Source: Photorhabdus laumondii subsp. laumondii
GTDB taxonomy: Bacteria; Pseudomonadota; Gammaproteobacteria; Enterobacterales; Enterobacteriaceae
Length of the DNA stretch: 64,000 nt
Assembly: GCF_003343245.1 (NCBI RefSeq)
Contig: NZ_CP024901.1
Span: 3,782,001 to 3,846,000 of the forward strand
Reading direction: 5' to 3'
In this document: one piece after another, positions 1 to 8,461 of the stretch
Numbering within the stretch: position 1 is the first letter of the stretch
Layout of the letters: every line of letters begins with the position of its first letter
Position numbers and translations under genes: made by a program
Notes under the pieces: model-generated
What the model was told of the DNA's origin: nothing
The model's input: only the letters and a program-made list of their open reading frames with translations
Database searches by the model: none

Positions 1-3000
1 GGCATTCATCCCCAGACCATCACCAATATGAATATTGGTGTTATTTTTACCTTTCATCACCGCAACATTCAGGCCATTACCAACCTCAGTATTAACATTG
101 AAATTACCCCACGCCACGTTAACGGAAACACCCTCACCCACTTTGGTATTCACATTCAGGTCGCCATGCGTCGCTGTTACATTTAAGCCATTTCCCACAG
201 TGGTGGTGATATTCGCTTTGCCTTTTGCCACGGTGACTTGCATGCCATCACCCACTTTGGTGACAACATTGCCTTCACTCCATAAGGCATTAAAACTGTC
301 ACCGTTACCTACCTGAGTGACAATGTTAGCCTTACCTTTAGCCAACACCACATTACGCCCATCACCGACCTTGGTAATGACATTCGCTTTGCCCCAAGCG
401 CCAGTGTAATCATTACCGTGACCAACATGAGTGATAATATTGGCGTCACCCTGAACGATCGTCACTTCTTGTCCATCACCCACTTTGGTTATGATGTTCG
501 CTTGACCTTTCGCGAAGTTATAACGGTCACCACTTCCCACTTGGGTCAGGATATTCGCTTCACCCCAAACCGCATTTACGCCGGTACCATTACCAACCTT
601 CGTGATGATATTGGCTTTACCTTTGGCAAACCCCACCGTTGTGCCATGACCAACATGGGTCATGACATTCCCCACATTCGACACCAGCAAGCCGACGGTT
701 GTCCCCTCTCCCACTTTGGTCAGAATATTACCTTCGCCAAGCAGTACGCCAGCAGTCATCGAGTTGCCTACATGCGTAATAACGTTCGCTTTCGCCCCCG
801 CAACAACCCCCATAAAATCATTACCAGTTTTGGTAACAACATTCGCTTCTCCTAATGCCAAAACACCGGTTAAGCCATTGCCAACATGGGTCATGATATT
901 AGCCTGACCAAACATGGCCGCCAACGTTGTACCATCACCGACTTTCGTCATCACGTTCAGTTCACCGGCAAACAAACCGATACTGGTGCCATTGCCCACA
1001 TGCGAATAGATATTGGCTTTCCCTACCATTAAGGCGGCGGTCAGGTCATTACCGACTTTGGTCAGCACATTGGCCCCACCGATCATAGCCACAAAAGTAT
1101 TACCATTCCCGACATGGGTAAAGATATTGGCCCCACCAATCATTGCGGCCAGCGTCATACCATTACCCACTTTAGTCGCAACATTGCCTTTTGCCAGCAT
1201 CAGGGCAACACTGGTACCATCCCCAATATGCGTAAACACGTTACCTGCGGCTATCATCAGTGCCAACGCATTACCGTCACCCACTTTAGTAAAGATGTTT
1301 ACTGCACCCCCCATCAATGCCCATATATCGCCTTTACCAACATGAGTAAATAGGTTGCCTGCACCAATCATGGCGGCAATCACAACTCCATCCCCGACTC
1401 TGGTCAAGAGATTGCCTGCGGCCCCCATCACCGCCAAAGTCTGGCCGCTACCGACATGGGTCAGTACATTACCTACCCCAAACAGAGTGCCAGTAGTATC
1501 GCCGTCTCCTATTTTGGTCAGGATATTGGCACCACCGAGCATCACACCTGTCGTATTCCCGTTACCAATATGAGTCAGAACGTTTGCGCCGCCGCCCATG
1601 ACTGCTAGTACATCACCATGCCCTTTCCTGGTAAGAACATTAGCCCCACCCAATGCAATTGCCCGGGTATTCGACATTTCGGCATCATCAGTGATATGCG
1701 TGATAACGTTAGCGCCACCGAGCATACCGGAAACCAAATCACCGGCACCAAGCTTAGTCAGGACATTGGCACCACCCACCAATACCGAGGAAACACGGCC
1801 ACTGCCTTTTTGGGTCATGACATTAAAACCACCGGCACCTAACCAGCTCGCTCTACCCTTGCCTATCTGCGTGTGCGTATTGTAGCCACCTAGCATCACC
1901 ACCCGGCTATTACCATTACCTTTATGGATCGAGATATTACCCACTGCCAAAAGATGAGCCAGAAATCGTCCATCCCCAACCCGCACCACAACATTTGCCA
2001 CCCCTCCGGCATTAACATCCATTTCTCCACGCTGACTCTGATGAACAAGGACGTTAGCAGCACCAGCACCGTTAAAATTAACATTGCCTTGCGTGACGCT
2101 GGATATAATAATATTTCCACCGCCAGCGCCACTAAATTGAATATCACCGGAGCTCTCACCATTACGGGCAAATGAGTTCACAAGTTCTTGCTGACGATAC
2201 TCTTCGGTATGCGCTAATCGATCAGAAGCACGACGTATTGTTGTATTAAGACTATATTGCAGTTGACTTAGTGTGCAGCCACCCGCATTTATAGCGCGAT
2301 AACCGTTCGCCAGCGAAATATCTTCATTTGCCAAATTACCGGTATGATCACCCGCTTTGTACCACGCGCTGGCAAAATATTTAAGTTCCTGCGTAACAGG
2401 ATCATTTTCCAATTTAACTACCACTACTTTAGTGCATGATTCCAGATACTTGGCATACACATACGTATTTGGTTGACGATTCGATCTCATCGCGGCAACA
2501 TCAACTTTCTGACGATCAGAAAAGATCGCATACCCTCCCATCTTTGCCTCAAAGAGGGTAATATCTTCCGCCCTGACTATTACCCCGCCAGCACAAATAA
2601 CCCACTCGTTTTCAGACAAACCCTCTCCAACCGCATGAATAGTGATCGGTTGGTGATGTTCAATCATTAAATTAAAAAGACGATAAGCATCGTTGGTATT
2701 GGTATTGACAAAGCCATTACCAGAAGAAATTTCCGTTGAAGCGAGACCATTAAGGTAATTACCTTCCTTATACCAAGAGGTGGCGTAATAATTGAGCTTA
2801 CCGGTTTCGGGATCATTTTGGAGCTGAATTTTGCTGATTTTTGTATACATTTCGTCAACAAACGCAAAGAGATAAGTATCAGGCTCAGTCGTTGATTTAA
2901 TGCCTGTCACTTGCTGGTTTTTTTGAATCCAACTTCCACCCATCGTTGCTGTAGTTAATATGATATCTTGAACTTGAGTATATTCCAGCGCCTCATCACG

Positions 3001-3873
3001 AAAATCGTCATTCATACCTATTCTAGATATTTCGTTGTAAGCACCGGCACCGGAGAAATGAATATTACCGTGTGCAACATCAGAATAAATTTTGTTATAA
3101 CCCCCTAGACCTTCAAAGGAAATATCACCACGAGTCTGCGCATAAATATCTTCTTTTTGGCGAATACGCTTAATTCGGTTCAATGCCCCTGCACCATGCA
3201 AGATAATATTACCTTCTTTACCTCTACGTATAATGTGATTATCAGCACCGGCCCCATTGAAAACAATATCACCGCTCTCTATCCGCGAGCTAATACTGTT
3301 TGCAGCCCCTGCGCCATTAAATGTGACATCGCCACGGCTTCCATTGTAATTGTCATACCAAGTGCGGTCGATTTTGTTACCCGCGCCAGCACCATTAAAG
3401 TATAAATTGCCCTGATTGGTTTCGTGCCATAATTTGTTGTAACCGCCCGAACCTTCGAAGATCATATTACCCGTCAAACCGTCACGGTTCATTTCGTTAT
3501 AAATAGCCGTGCCGGTAAAGTCCAAATCACCGTGATGGCCGGTATGATCCATAACAACGCCACCCGCAGCGCCAAAAAACGAAATATCACCATCACCATC
3601 TTTATCAATATCAACGTAACCCGCACCACCTTTTACGGTCAGATTACCGGTAGAATCCTCGACCGATAAATATGCTGCACCACCAACTACGGTATCATTA
3701 CCTGTGCCGGTATAGACTTTGGCGGCAATCGACCCCAGCGTAATATGGTCATTTCCTCCGCAGGCATAAATGTAACCCCCAAATCCAATGGCCTCAATGT
3801 CATTATCATTGTCATCAGCGAAATAATTCCCGGTAAAGAAATATTCCGCGCTCCTGTTTGATGATTTCCCCAT
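1..3873 (-). CDS. rtxA: MARTX (RtxA-like) toxin, N-terminal part, runs off left edge
   Basis: Secreted multifunctional autoprocessing RTX toxin, first 1291 codons only. The frame is open from the ATG at 3873 (AAAGGA seven bases upstream) to base 1; I checked most of its triplets and found no stop. It begins MGKSSNRSAEYFFTG, as in the complete paralogue at 11989-22569. Order: N-terminal GxGxxN-type repeats (about residues 1-290), a twice-repeated module containing TKI/TKV and YYATSWYK/YFASAWYK (about 330-545), then a long run of ~20-residue B repeats of the type NVLTKVGDGxxxAxMxG to the edge. In V. cholerae RtxA such repeats are thought to help move the effector domains across the host membrane. 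Effector and protease domains would lie left of the window. A terminator-like hairpin for the neighbouring antitoxin gene lies 480 bp upstream. Confidence 0.9.
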   Translation of the reverse strand, partial: MGKSSNRSAEYFFTGNYFADDNDNDIEAIGFGGYIYACGGNDHITLGSIAAKVYTGTGNDTVVGGAAYLSVEDSTGNLTVKGGAGYVDIDKDGDGDISFFGAAGGVVMDHTGHHGDLDFTGTAIYNEMNRDGLTGNMIFEGSGGYNKLWHETNQGNLYFNGAGAGNKIDRTWYDNYNGSRGDVTFNGAGAANSISSRIESGDIVFNGAGADNHIIRRGKEGNIILHGAGALNRIKRIRQKEDIYAQTRGDISFEGLGGYNKIYSDVAHGNIHFSGAGAYNEISRIGMNDDFRDEALEYTQVQDIILTTATMGGSWIQKNQQVTGIKSTTEPDTYLFAFVDEMYTKISKIQLQNDPETGKLNYYATSWYKEGNYLNGLASTEISSGNGFVNTNTNDAYRLFNLMIEHHQPITIHAVGEGLSENEWVICAGGVIVRAEDITLFEAKMGGYAIFSDRQKVDVAAMRSNRQPNTYVYAKYLESCTKVVVVKLENDPVTQELKYFASAWYKAGDHTGNLANEDISLANGYRAINAGGCTLSQLQYSLNTTIRRASDRLAHTEEYRQQELVNSFARNGESSGDIQFSGAGGGNIIISSVTQGNVNFNGAGAANVLVHQSQRGEMDVNAGGVANVVVRVGDGRFLAHLLAVGNISIHKGNGNSRVVMLGGYNTHTQIGKGRASWLGAGGFNVMTQKGSGRVSSVLVGGANVLTKLGAGDLVSGMLGGANVITHITDDAEMSNTRAIALGGANVLTRKGHGDVLAVMGGGANVLTHIGNGNTTGVMLGGANILTKIGDGDTTGTLFGVGNVLTHVGSGQTLAVMGAAGNLLTRVGDGVVIAAMIGAGNLFTHVGKGDIWALMGGAVNIFTKVGDGNALALMIAAGNVFTHIGDGTSVALMLAKGNVATKVGNGMTLAAMIGGANIFTHVGNGNTFVAMIGGANVLTKVGNDLTAALMVGKANIYSHVGNGTSIGLFAGELNVMTKVGDGTTLAAMFGQANIMTHVGNGLTGVLALGEANVVTKTGNDFMGVVAGAKANVITHVGNSMTAGVLLGEGNILTKVGEGTTVGLLVSNVGNVMTHVGHGTTVGFAKGKANIITKVGNGTGVNAVWGEANILTQVGSGDRYNFAKGQANIITKVGDGQEVTIVQGDANIITHVGHGNDYTGAWGKANVITKVGDGRNVVLAKGKANIVTQVGNGDSFNALWSEGNVVTKVGDGMQVTVAKGKANITTTVGNGLNVTATHGDLNVNTKVGEGVSVNVAWGNFNVNTEVGNGLNVAVMKGKNNTNIHIGDGLGMNA

Positions 3874-4350
3874 AAACAATCCTTTAGTTTAATAGAAGTT
3901 AAAACCGCCCTCGACGAATATCATGATTACATTGAACATCCCATTTCACAAACAATACAAATCCTCTGTCTTTCCTCAGCAAAAAAAGATAACAGAGCAA
4001 ATTATTAGTAATGTTATAACTGTAACCAAAGAGCATGACCATTCTGGCAGAAACAAACATTCCTGCTCAATGATTAAGCTTTATCTGAAATACTGAGTGC
4101 AGGAATTAACAGTCAAATAAATCTATCAAATAAAACAAAACCAACATTCAAAAACAATATTTAACGCAGAAAACTTTTTTCTTTCACATAAGATATAACG
4201 TTTCACTAATTATGATCAATTATTTATTTTTTCTTTATTAAAACACCAAAAATATATTCTCACGAATAATATTAATTTCACAAACATAATATATATTTAC
4301 AATAATAATCATTTGAAATAATTAATATCGATTCTATCTATCCTGACGTT
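3874..4350. other. AT-rich intergenic region upstream of MARTX gene
   Basis: No open frame with a ribosome site was found in these 480 bases. The DNA is strongly AT-rich with many A/T runs, as expected for a silenced upstream region of an acquired toxin gene. The promoter of the left MARTX gene must lie here, but I cannot point to one convincing -35/-10 pair. Confidence 0.5.
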
Positions 4351-4379
4351 AAAAAATGCCCAGTTCACATTTAACTGGG
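4351..4379 (-). terminator. Intrinsic terminator after the antitoxin remnant
   Basis: On the minus strand a 7-bp stem CCCAGTT/AACTGGG with a 7-base loop is followed by CATTTTTT, a standard rho-independent terminator. It lies 60 bp downstream of the restored stop of the Xre/ParS-type gene, so that gene is a single-gene unit without a following toxin. Confidence 0.8.
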
Positions 4380-4439
4380 TATTAATCTAGACAAGAGAGG
4401 TTAAAGAAGGAGAATGATTTTTCGTAATTCTATAGAAAA

Positions 4440-4833
4440 TCACGAGAACACCCCATGTTCCAGACGCCCAATGAGATCTAACACTTCAAGTGCACCACTT
4501 TCAGTCGCAATTAAGAGACATTGGAGTAACTGCACCAAGCCCCCTCACAGGATTTTTTAACCATGTCCATGCTTCATTCTTATTTCCGCCAAAAAGTTGT
4601 ACTGCGGCATCAAACACACGAATTAATCGGGCAACGTTTCGCTCCTTAATCCCGGCGATACGCATAATGTCGGCTTTAGACATATCTGACCATTTGTGAA
4701 TGCTGTCAAAGACTTCTATAGGCAAACCAGACTGTAGGACATTAGTCAGATCAAGTCCTCGATTACCTGGTAGACCTGCGAAACGCCAAAGCGTCTTATC
4801 AATAGGTTGAGCAAAGGGAGTATAAGCTCGCAT
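4440..4833 (-). pseudogene. Xre/MbcA/ParS-type (DUF2384) antitoxin, frameshifted near the C-terminus
   Basis: From the ATG at 4833 (AAGGGGG just upstream) the frame resembles the toxin-binding domain of Xre/MbcA/ParS antitoxins, usually paired with RES-domain toxins: KADIMRIAGIKERNVARLIR, then AVQLFGGNKNEAWTWL and GLGAVTPMS. The original frame stops at 4501, giving 110 residues ending MSLNCD. One base over in the next frame the expected family C-terminus continues, LIATESGALEVLDLIGRLEH, to a stop at 4440-4442. The span is 394 nt, one base more than 131 codons, so a single-base insertion after the TCT of MS explains it. No RES toxin follows; a terminator does. A sequencing error is the alternative explanation. 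Confidence 0.8.
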
Positions 4834-5096
4834 AAAACCCCCTTAACCGTCATTTGTCATGTTCAACTATAGCCAAATGTCATTACTATAAAAAGATGTT
4901 TATGTTCATATTTGTACTTGTCACAATGTACATATTACATCCCGGTTAATCTGATAATAATGACCGCTATCGCTTAGCTACCACAAATTACAAACTTAGA
5001 AGTCTGCAAGATACAAAAAAAATCGTACAATATGCTATACGATGAATGGATATTTCGTTGTATTTTTCAGGTTATTTCTTGGCATAGGTAGGATAA

Positions 5097-5351
5097 ATGA
5101 AAGTGTTAACTTACTCAGAAGCAAAACAAAATCTTTCTGAAACGATGACAAATGTCGTGAACGATTGTAGCCCAGTGATTATCACTCGTAAAAATGGCGA
5201 AAGTTGCATACTTATGTCATTAACTGATGTCGAATCTTTGCAAGAAACAGCTTATTTGATGAGATCACCAACCAACGCGAATCGTCTTCTGGAATCTACC
5301 TCTCAGTTAAGAACCAGAAAAGGGAAGCTCAAGGAATTGGATTTAGACTGA
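5097..5351 (+). CDS. yefM: YefM/Phd-family antitoxin, orphan
   Basis: 84 residues, the usual YefM length. It begins MKVLTYSEAKQNLSETM and carries the family's PVIITRKNGESCILMSLTDV segment and a polar C-terminal tail. In complete modules YefM masks the RelE-like mRNA interferase YoeB and represses the operon. Here no yoeB follows: a hairpin starts six bases after the stop and then the convergent Rpn gene begins. AGGTAGGA precedes the ATG. TGTACA-like words, the core known from YefM operators, occur upstream (TGTACA near 4929) but nearer the divergent antitoxin remnant. It may act as an anti-toxin buffer for a YoeB elsewhere or be a leftover. Confidence 0.88.
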   Translation: MKVLTYSEAKQNLSETMTNVVNDCSPVIITRKNGESCILMSLTDVESLQETAYLMRSPTNANRLLESTSQLRTRKGKLKELDLD

Positions 5352-5356
5352 TAGTA

Positions 5357-5382
5357 CAGAGCAGGAAAAACTCCCTGCTCTG
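5357..5382 (+). terminator. Hairpin after yefM
   Basis: A 9-bp stem CAGAGCAGG/CCTGCTCTG with an 8-base loop starts six bases after the yefM stop. There is no T-run, so it may work only weakly as a terminator. Its position shows that yefM ends its transcription unit without a toxin gene. Confidence 0.5.
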
Positions 5383-5478
5383 ACTGCTAACGAGGTTTGC
5401 ACTACTACAGTTTGACCGGTTTCAGCTTCGCCGGGCAAACGTAAAAGTGCCTTGTATAGCCATTACCTGGAATAAGAA

Positions 5479-5510
5479 CAAAAATGCCGATCTTGAATAT
5501 CGGCATTTTG
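5479..5510 (-). terminator. Bidirectional intrinsic terminator after the Rpn gene
   Basis: Stem AAAATGCCGAT/ATCGGCATTTT around a short loop, with A and T runs flanking both sides. On the minus strand it lies about 20 bp after the Rpn-family stop and ends in TTTTTG. It can also stop transcription arriving from yefM. Confidence 0.85.
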
Positions 5511-5530
5511 CTGTAAAAGAGAAGATGAAT

Positions 5531-6469
5531 TTAATGCTTTAACATTTCAATTTTATCCCGGCTCAGTCCGGTACTGGTGACAATAATATCCAAACTCACG
5601 CCATGCCGTAATAAGGCACGAGCCGTTTCCACTTTACCTTTCTCTCGGCCTAGTTCAATACCTTCCTCTCGACCTAGCTCAATACCTTGCTTGATACCTC
5701 GCTCAAGCCCTTTTTGTTCAAGCTGTTCTGCAATAGTCATCAACATCGTTTCATGCTCCGGAGATTGTTCAATCAGTTGATGGACAAAATGTGAGAGATC
5801 CAGCGTATGTCCATTCAGTAAAATATAGCGTAACACCACATTGCGCTGCTCGGTTGTATTATACCCTGCATTCAAGAGTTCCACCAATTGGAGGAGCCAT
5901 TCCTGCATATCCCGACAGCGAATATGTTTTTGCACCAGCTCCATCAGGGCTACCCCTTTATGCGTCAGGATCTCTTCATCGCTGAGCACACTGACGTCCA
6001 CCAACGGAAACGCCTGACGGTATAAGCGAGCCGCCTGTTCGGGGAGCGTGAAACAATCCAGCCACCGGTTTGAGTAAGGATACGGCCGAATCTCACCATG
6101 ATAAAACAGCAGAGGTGCCACCAACGGGAGTTCAGTATGGCCTTTTTTCAGGTGAGCCGCCATGGCTAACATGGCATAATACATCAGCCGCCAGGCCATT
6201 AACGGGTCAGGGGTGGACTGATGTTCAATCAGGCAATAGATATAGCCCTGTCCCCGGGCCGTTTCGACCGAGTACAACACATCACTGTGCAGTTGACGTA
6301 AATGCTCATCCACAAAACTGCCGGGCTCCAGTTTCAATGTGGCTAAATCACACAACGACTGGATTTCTTCGGGCAAATAAAGGGATAGAAACTCTCTGGC
6401 CGTTTCAGGCTGCGTTAAAAAATATTTAAATAATCCGTCATGGTGAGGCCGTTTTTCTTTCTTTGCCAC
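5531..6469 (-). CDS. Rpn/YhgA family recombination-promoting nuclease
   Basis: 312 residues, normal for the family. The start MAKKEKRPHHDGLFKYFLTQ fits the N-terminal Rpn signature (HD-x-LFK-x-ffl). The PD-(D/E)XK nuclease core is visible at about residues 60-90: SDVLYSVE, then IYCLIEHQS with the Glu expected to bind metal. E. coli RpnA-type proteins are DNA endonucleases that raise RecA-independent recombination and were long mis-annotated as transposases. The C-terminus (about 255-290) has the short GxELGREEG-like repeats typical of these proteins, where small in-frame repeat changes are common. It is a single gene followed by its own terminator. No inverted repeats suggest a mobile element. 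Confidence 0.88.
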   Translation of the reverse strand: MAKKEKRPHHDGLFKYFLTQPETAREFLSLYLPEEIQSLCDLATLKLEPGSFVDEHLRQLHSDVLYSVETARGQGYIYCLIEHQSTPDPLMAWRLMYYAMLAMAAHLKKGHTELPLVAPLLFYHGEIRPYPYSNRWLDCFTLPEQAARLYRQAFPLVDVSVLSDEEILTHKGVALMELVQKHIRCRDMQEWLLQLVELLNAGYNTTEQRNVVLRYILLNGHTLDLSHFVHQLIEQSPEHETMLMTIAEQLEQKGLERGIKQGIELGREEGIELGREKGKVETARALLRHGVSLDIIVTSTGLSRDKIEMLKH

Positions 6470-6959
6470 AATCTGTTTCTCTGTCTTATTAGTTAGTCAT
6501 TACCATTTATAGTATTTCTACCAAGCTACAAAAAACATCTTCCCATATTTTCTCAGGCAAATCTTTACCGAATGCATTAATAGAAGAGCCTAAAGAATCA
6601 AATACCAGAAAAGAAAAAAAGAGAAAACATTATATTTACAACAATTACTTTATGAAAACCATTCATTTCAATCAGTTTTTAACTTGCATTCGCATAATGA
6701 TAATCCCTTTATCAAAATATCGATTACTTATATTTCCGTTAATCTTGGATGTTAAGATCGCAAAAATTTAACTGAATCCCTTCCAGATGATCACTTATTT
6801 TTAATAAATCATTTAGGGCAGCCAATAATTAATATAAAAATTAATTTTATTTCGTAAATAAATAATTTAAAATTAAATTAGTCTATACCTTATGGATTTC
6901 AAGATGGAAAAATAACAACACCACAATGACCTTGCGGTGCCGTATTATCAACCTGTCAG
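6470..6959. other. Gene-free AT-rich spacer
   Basis: About 490 bases without a credible gene on either strand. The only recognisable item is a 23-base ERIC end at 6884-6906. It separates the Rpn gene from the formamidase gene; both are on the minus strand, and the promoter of the Rpn gene should lie just above 6470. Confidence 0.5.
6884..6906 (+). repeat. ERIC end fragment
   Basis: The 23 bases begin TATACCTTATGGATTTC and match the terminal arm of the complete ERIC elements elsewhere in the window. The rest of the element is missing; after AAGATG the sequence is unrelated. It is a decayed or truncated copy 54 bp beyond the formamidase stop. Confidence 0.7.
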
Positions 6960-7976
6960 TTATTCATCGATTTTCGGTAATGGCCCCAGTTTCACACCTT
7001 CTGGGTAATATTTCCAGCCATCACGAATACGGATATTTTCATCCCAAGGCAGTTTATATTCACCGTTTGCCAAATCGCGCACCCAAGTCAGATAATTAGC
7101 TCTCTCTCCGCCCGGCTTACCGACATAACCTCGGCAACCGAGATTAAAAATACTGTTCTCTAGCGCCCAATTCTCACGAGCCTTATCCGCCAGACGCGGG
7201 AACAGTTCGGCGGTAACAATTTCCCACGGATTACGCTGCCCTTGCTGGATAATATTACCGTCGTAATTACAAATTGTACCTTCACCGAAATAATAAAAAA
7301 CCTCATCATAGCCTGCCAGATTAACCGATACGGTATACATTAAGTTCTGCCAGGCATTAGTACGATTCGTCCAAATCCATTGATCGTTAACTTGGGTAGA
7401 ATAACCAGAAATGCGAATAAAAACGTTACAACCTTTATAGGCGGCTTCGCGTGCCAATTCAGGAAACATACCATCATGACAAATACACACCGCCAATTTT
7501 GCACCTTTTGGCCCCTCACAGACCGGCATACCCAGATTGCCCGGCATCCAGGGTTCAATCGGCACCCAAGGCTGCAATTTACGGTAATGCAATACAATTT
7601 CACCATTGCTGTTAATAATAATCGCGGTGTTATAAGGTATCTGTGACGGATCTTCATTACGTTCCATTATTGAAAACACACCCCAAACATCATTACGAAT
7701 ACAAGCTCGACGAAAACAGTCAATTTCTGGACTGTCCAACGATAATAACATTTCATCATAGGTCCAGATCTTGGTATTTAATCCCTGAGCAGAATATTCA
7801 GGAAATACAATAAAATCCAAGTCAGGATAACCGGCTTTAGTTGAATCCATTGTTTTACAAATCTGCTGCACTTGAACCTGAATATCTTCAGGTCCCCTAA
7901 TAATAGGAACAGGATATTGAATAGCCGCAATTAATAACGCTTCATCCCACGCACTGACACTTCCGGTACTGCCCAT
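6960..7976 (-). CDS. amiF: Formamidase (formamide amidohydrolase)
   Basis: 338 residues of the nitrilase superfamily; hydrolyses formamide to formate and ammonia in the cytoplasm. Counting from the start, the catalytic residues fall at Glu60 (in IVFPEYS), Lys133 (in LHYRKLQPW) and Cys166 (in [12 protein letters not shown]). These are the same numbers as the Glu60-Lys133-Cys166 triad known for Helicobacter pylori AmiF, so length and active site are fully conserved. The conserved segments [14 protein letters not shown] and [13 protein letters not shown] also fit the amidase/formamidase branch rather than generic nitrilases. AGAGG precedes the ATG. It is a single gene with gene-poor DNA on both sides; nothing in the context reveals its metabolic partner. 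Confidence 0.93.
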   Translation of the reverse strand: MGSTGSVSAWDEALLIAAIQYPVPIIRGPEDIQVQVQQICKTMDSTKAGYPDLDFIVFPEYSAQGLNTKIWTYDEMLLSLDSPEIDCFRRACIRNDVWGVFSIMERNEDPSQIPYNTAIIINSNGEIVLHYRKLQPWVPIEPWMPGNLGMPVCEGPKGAKLAVCICHDGMFPELAREAAYKGCNVFIRISGYSTQVNDQWIWTNRTNAWQNLMYTVSVNLAGYDEVFYYFGEGTICNYDGNIIQQGQRNPWEIVTAELFPRLADKARENWALENSIFNLGCRGYVGKPGGERANYLTWVRDLANGEYKLPWDENIRIRDGWKYYPEGVKLGPLPKIDE

Positions 7977-8130
7977 AAAGACCTCTGAATGAATAGTAAT
8001 TATTAAGATTGAATAGCAGGTTTTATCGTTATATGGACAAATAGACTACAACCTCATCTTTGTCCGTCGTTAAGCGATTTCACTATGCATAATAGCGTCT
8101 CTTTGGTTCACAAAAATGCGATCTGTAACA

Positions 8131-8333
8131 TTAAATAAAAAAATTAATAACTTTGTAGTAAAGAATACTGTTATTAATATTATGGTTAATTTGCTCTAAA
8201 TAACTTTGCAAATAGTCGAGCACTTTGAAGGAACTCAATTCGGTTTGAGCAATATGAGGAGTTATAAAAAATCCCAAACGATCTGTTTGGCCTTTGCAGC
8301 ATGTTGACCATCAGCAATCAGTTGATAGAGGAC
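8131..8333 (-). pseudogene. Unrecognised gene fragment with one frameshift
   Basis: On the minus strand two adjoining frames read like one protein: VLYQLIADGQHAAKAKQIVW followed, after a one-base shift near 8265, by ITPHIAQTELSSFKVLDYLQ and a polar tail ending at 8131. There is no start codon or ribosome site and a stop lies directly upstream, so this would be an internal-to-C-terminal scrap. I do not recognise the family. The coherent amphipathic sequence could still be chance. Confidence 0.25.
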
Positions 8334-8354
8334 TTAGATTTACTGTATTTGAGT

Positions 8355-8446
8355 GTAAAAGCTAATAATGTAAGTTCGTAAAAGCTAGTAATTCAATATC
8401 GTAATAGCTAATATTGTATTCCCGTATTAGCTAATACTTGAACATC
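8355..8446 (+). promoter_or_regulatory. Four 23-bp direct repeats upstream of the fic fusion gene (putative operator)
   Basis: Four units of exactly 23 bases start at 8355, 8378, 8401 and 8424. Each begins GTAnnAGCTAnTAnT; the last contains the perfect 14-bp palindrome GTATTAGCTAATAC. The array ends 15 bases before the start codon, over the region where the promoter must lie. The encoded protein has an N-terminal winged-helix segment resembling AbiEi antitoxins, which repress their own operons through repeats upstream. I infer that this is its autoregulatory operator. No other gene is close enough to own it. Confidence 0.75.
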
Positions 8447-8461
8447 TGCTGGAAGAAAGAC

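Noticed and set aside
1..1900. Possible CRISPR-like array because of regularly spaced repeats
   Set aside because: The 60-bp periodicity is coding: it translates into the 20-residue MARTX repeats, with no constant repeat/unique spacer pattern.
35..2175. Many plus-strand frames rich in Pro/Ser/Thr across the MARTX repeats
   Set aside because: They are antisense shadows of the repeat-coding minus strand; they share the repeat period and lack ribosome sites.
4414..4551. Small plus-strand frame with AAGGAG before ATGATTTTTCG
   Set aside because: It lies antisense to the antitoxin remnant, whose reading frame is clearly the real one; the AGGAG match is likely chance.
5415..5519. 33-codon minus-strand frame starting MPIFKIGIFVLIPGNGYTRH
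   Set aside because: Its first codons are the terminator stem itself and there is no ribosome site; probably chance, although the reading looks protein-like.
5531..6469. Insertion-sequence transposase
   Set aside because: The protein is of the Rpn/YhgA nuclease family, often mislabelled as transposase; no terminal inverted repeats or target duplication are seen.
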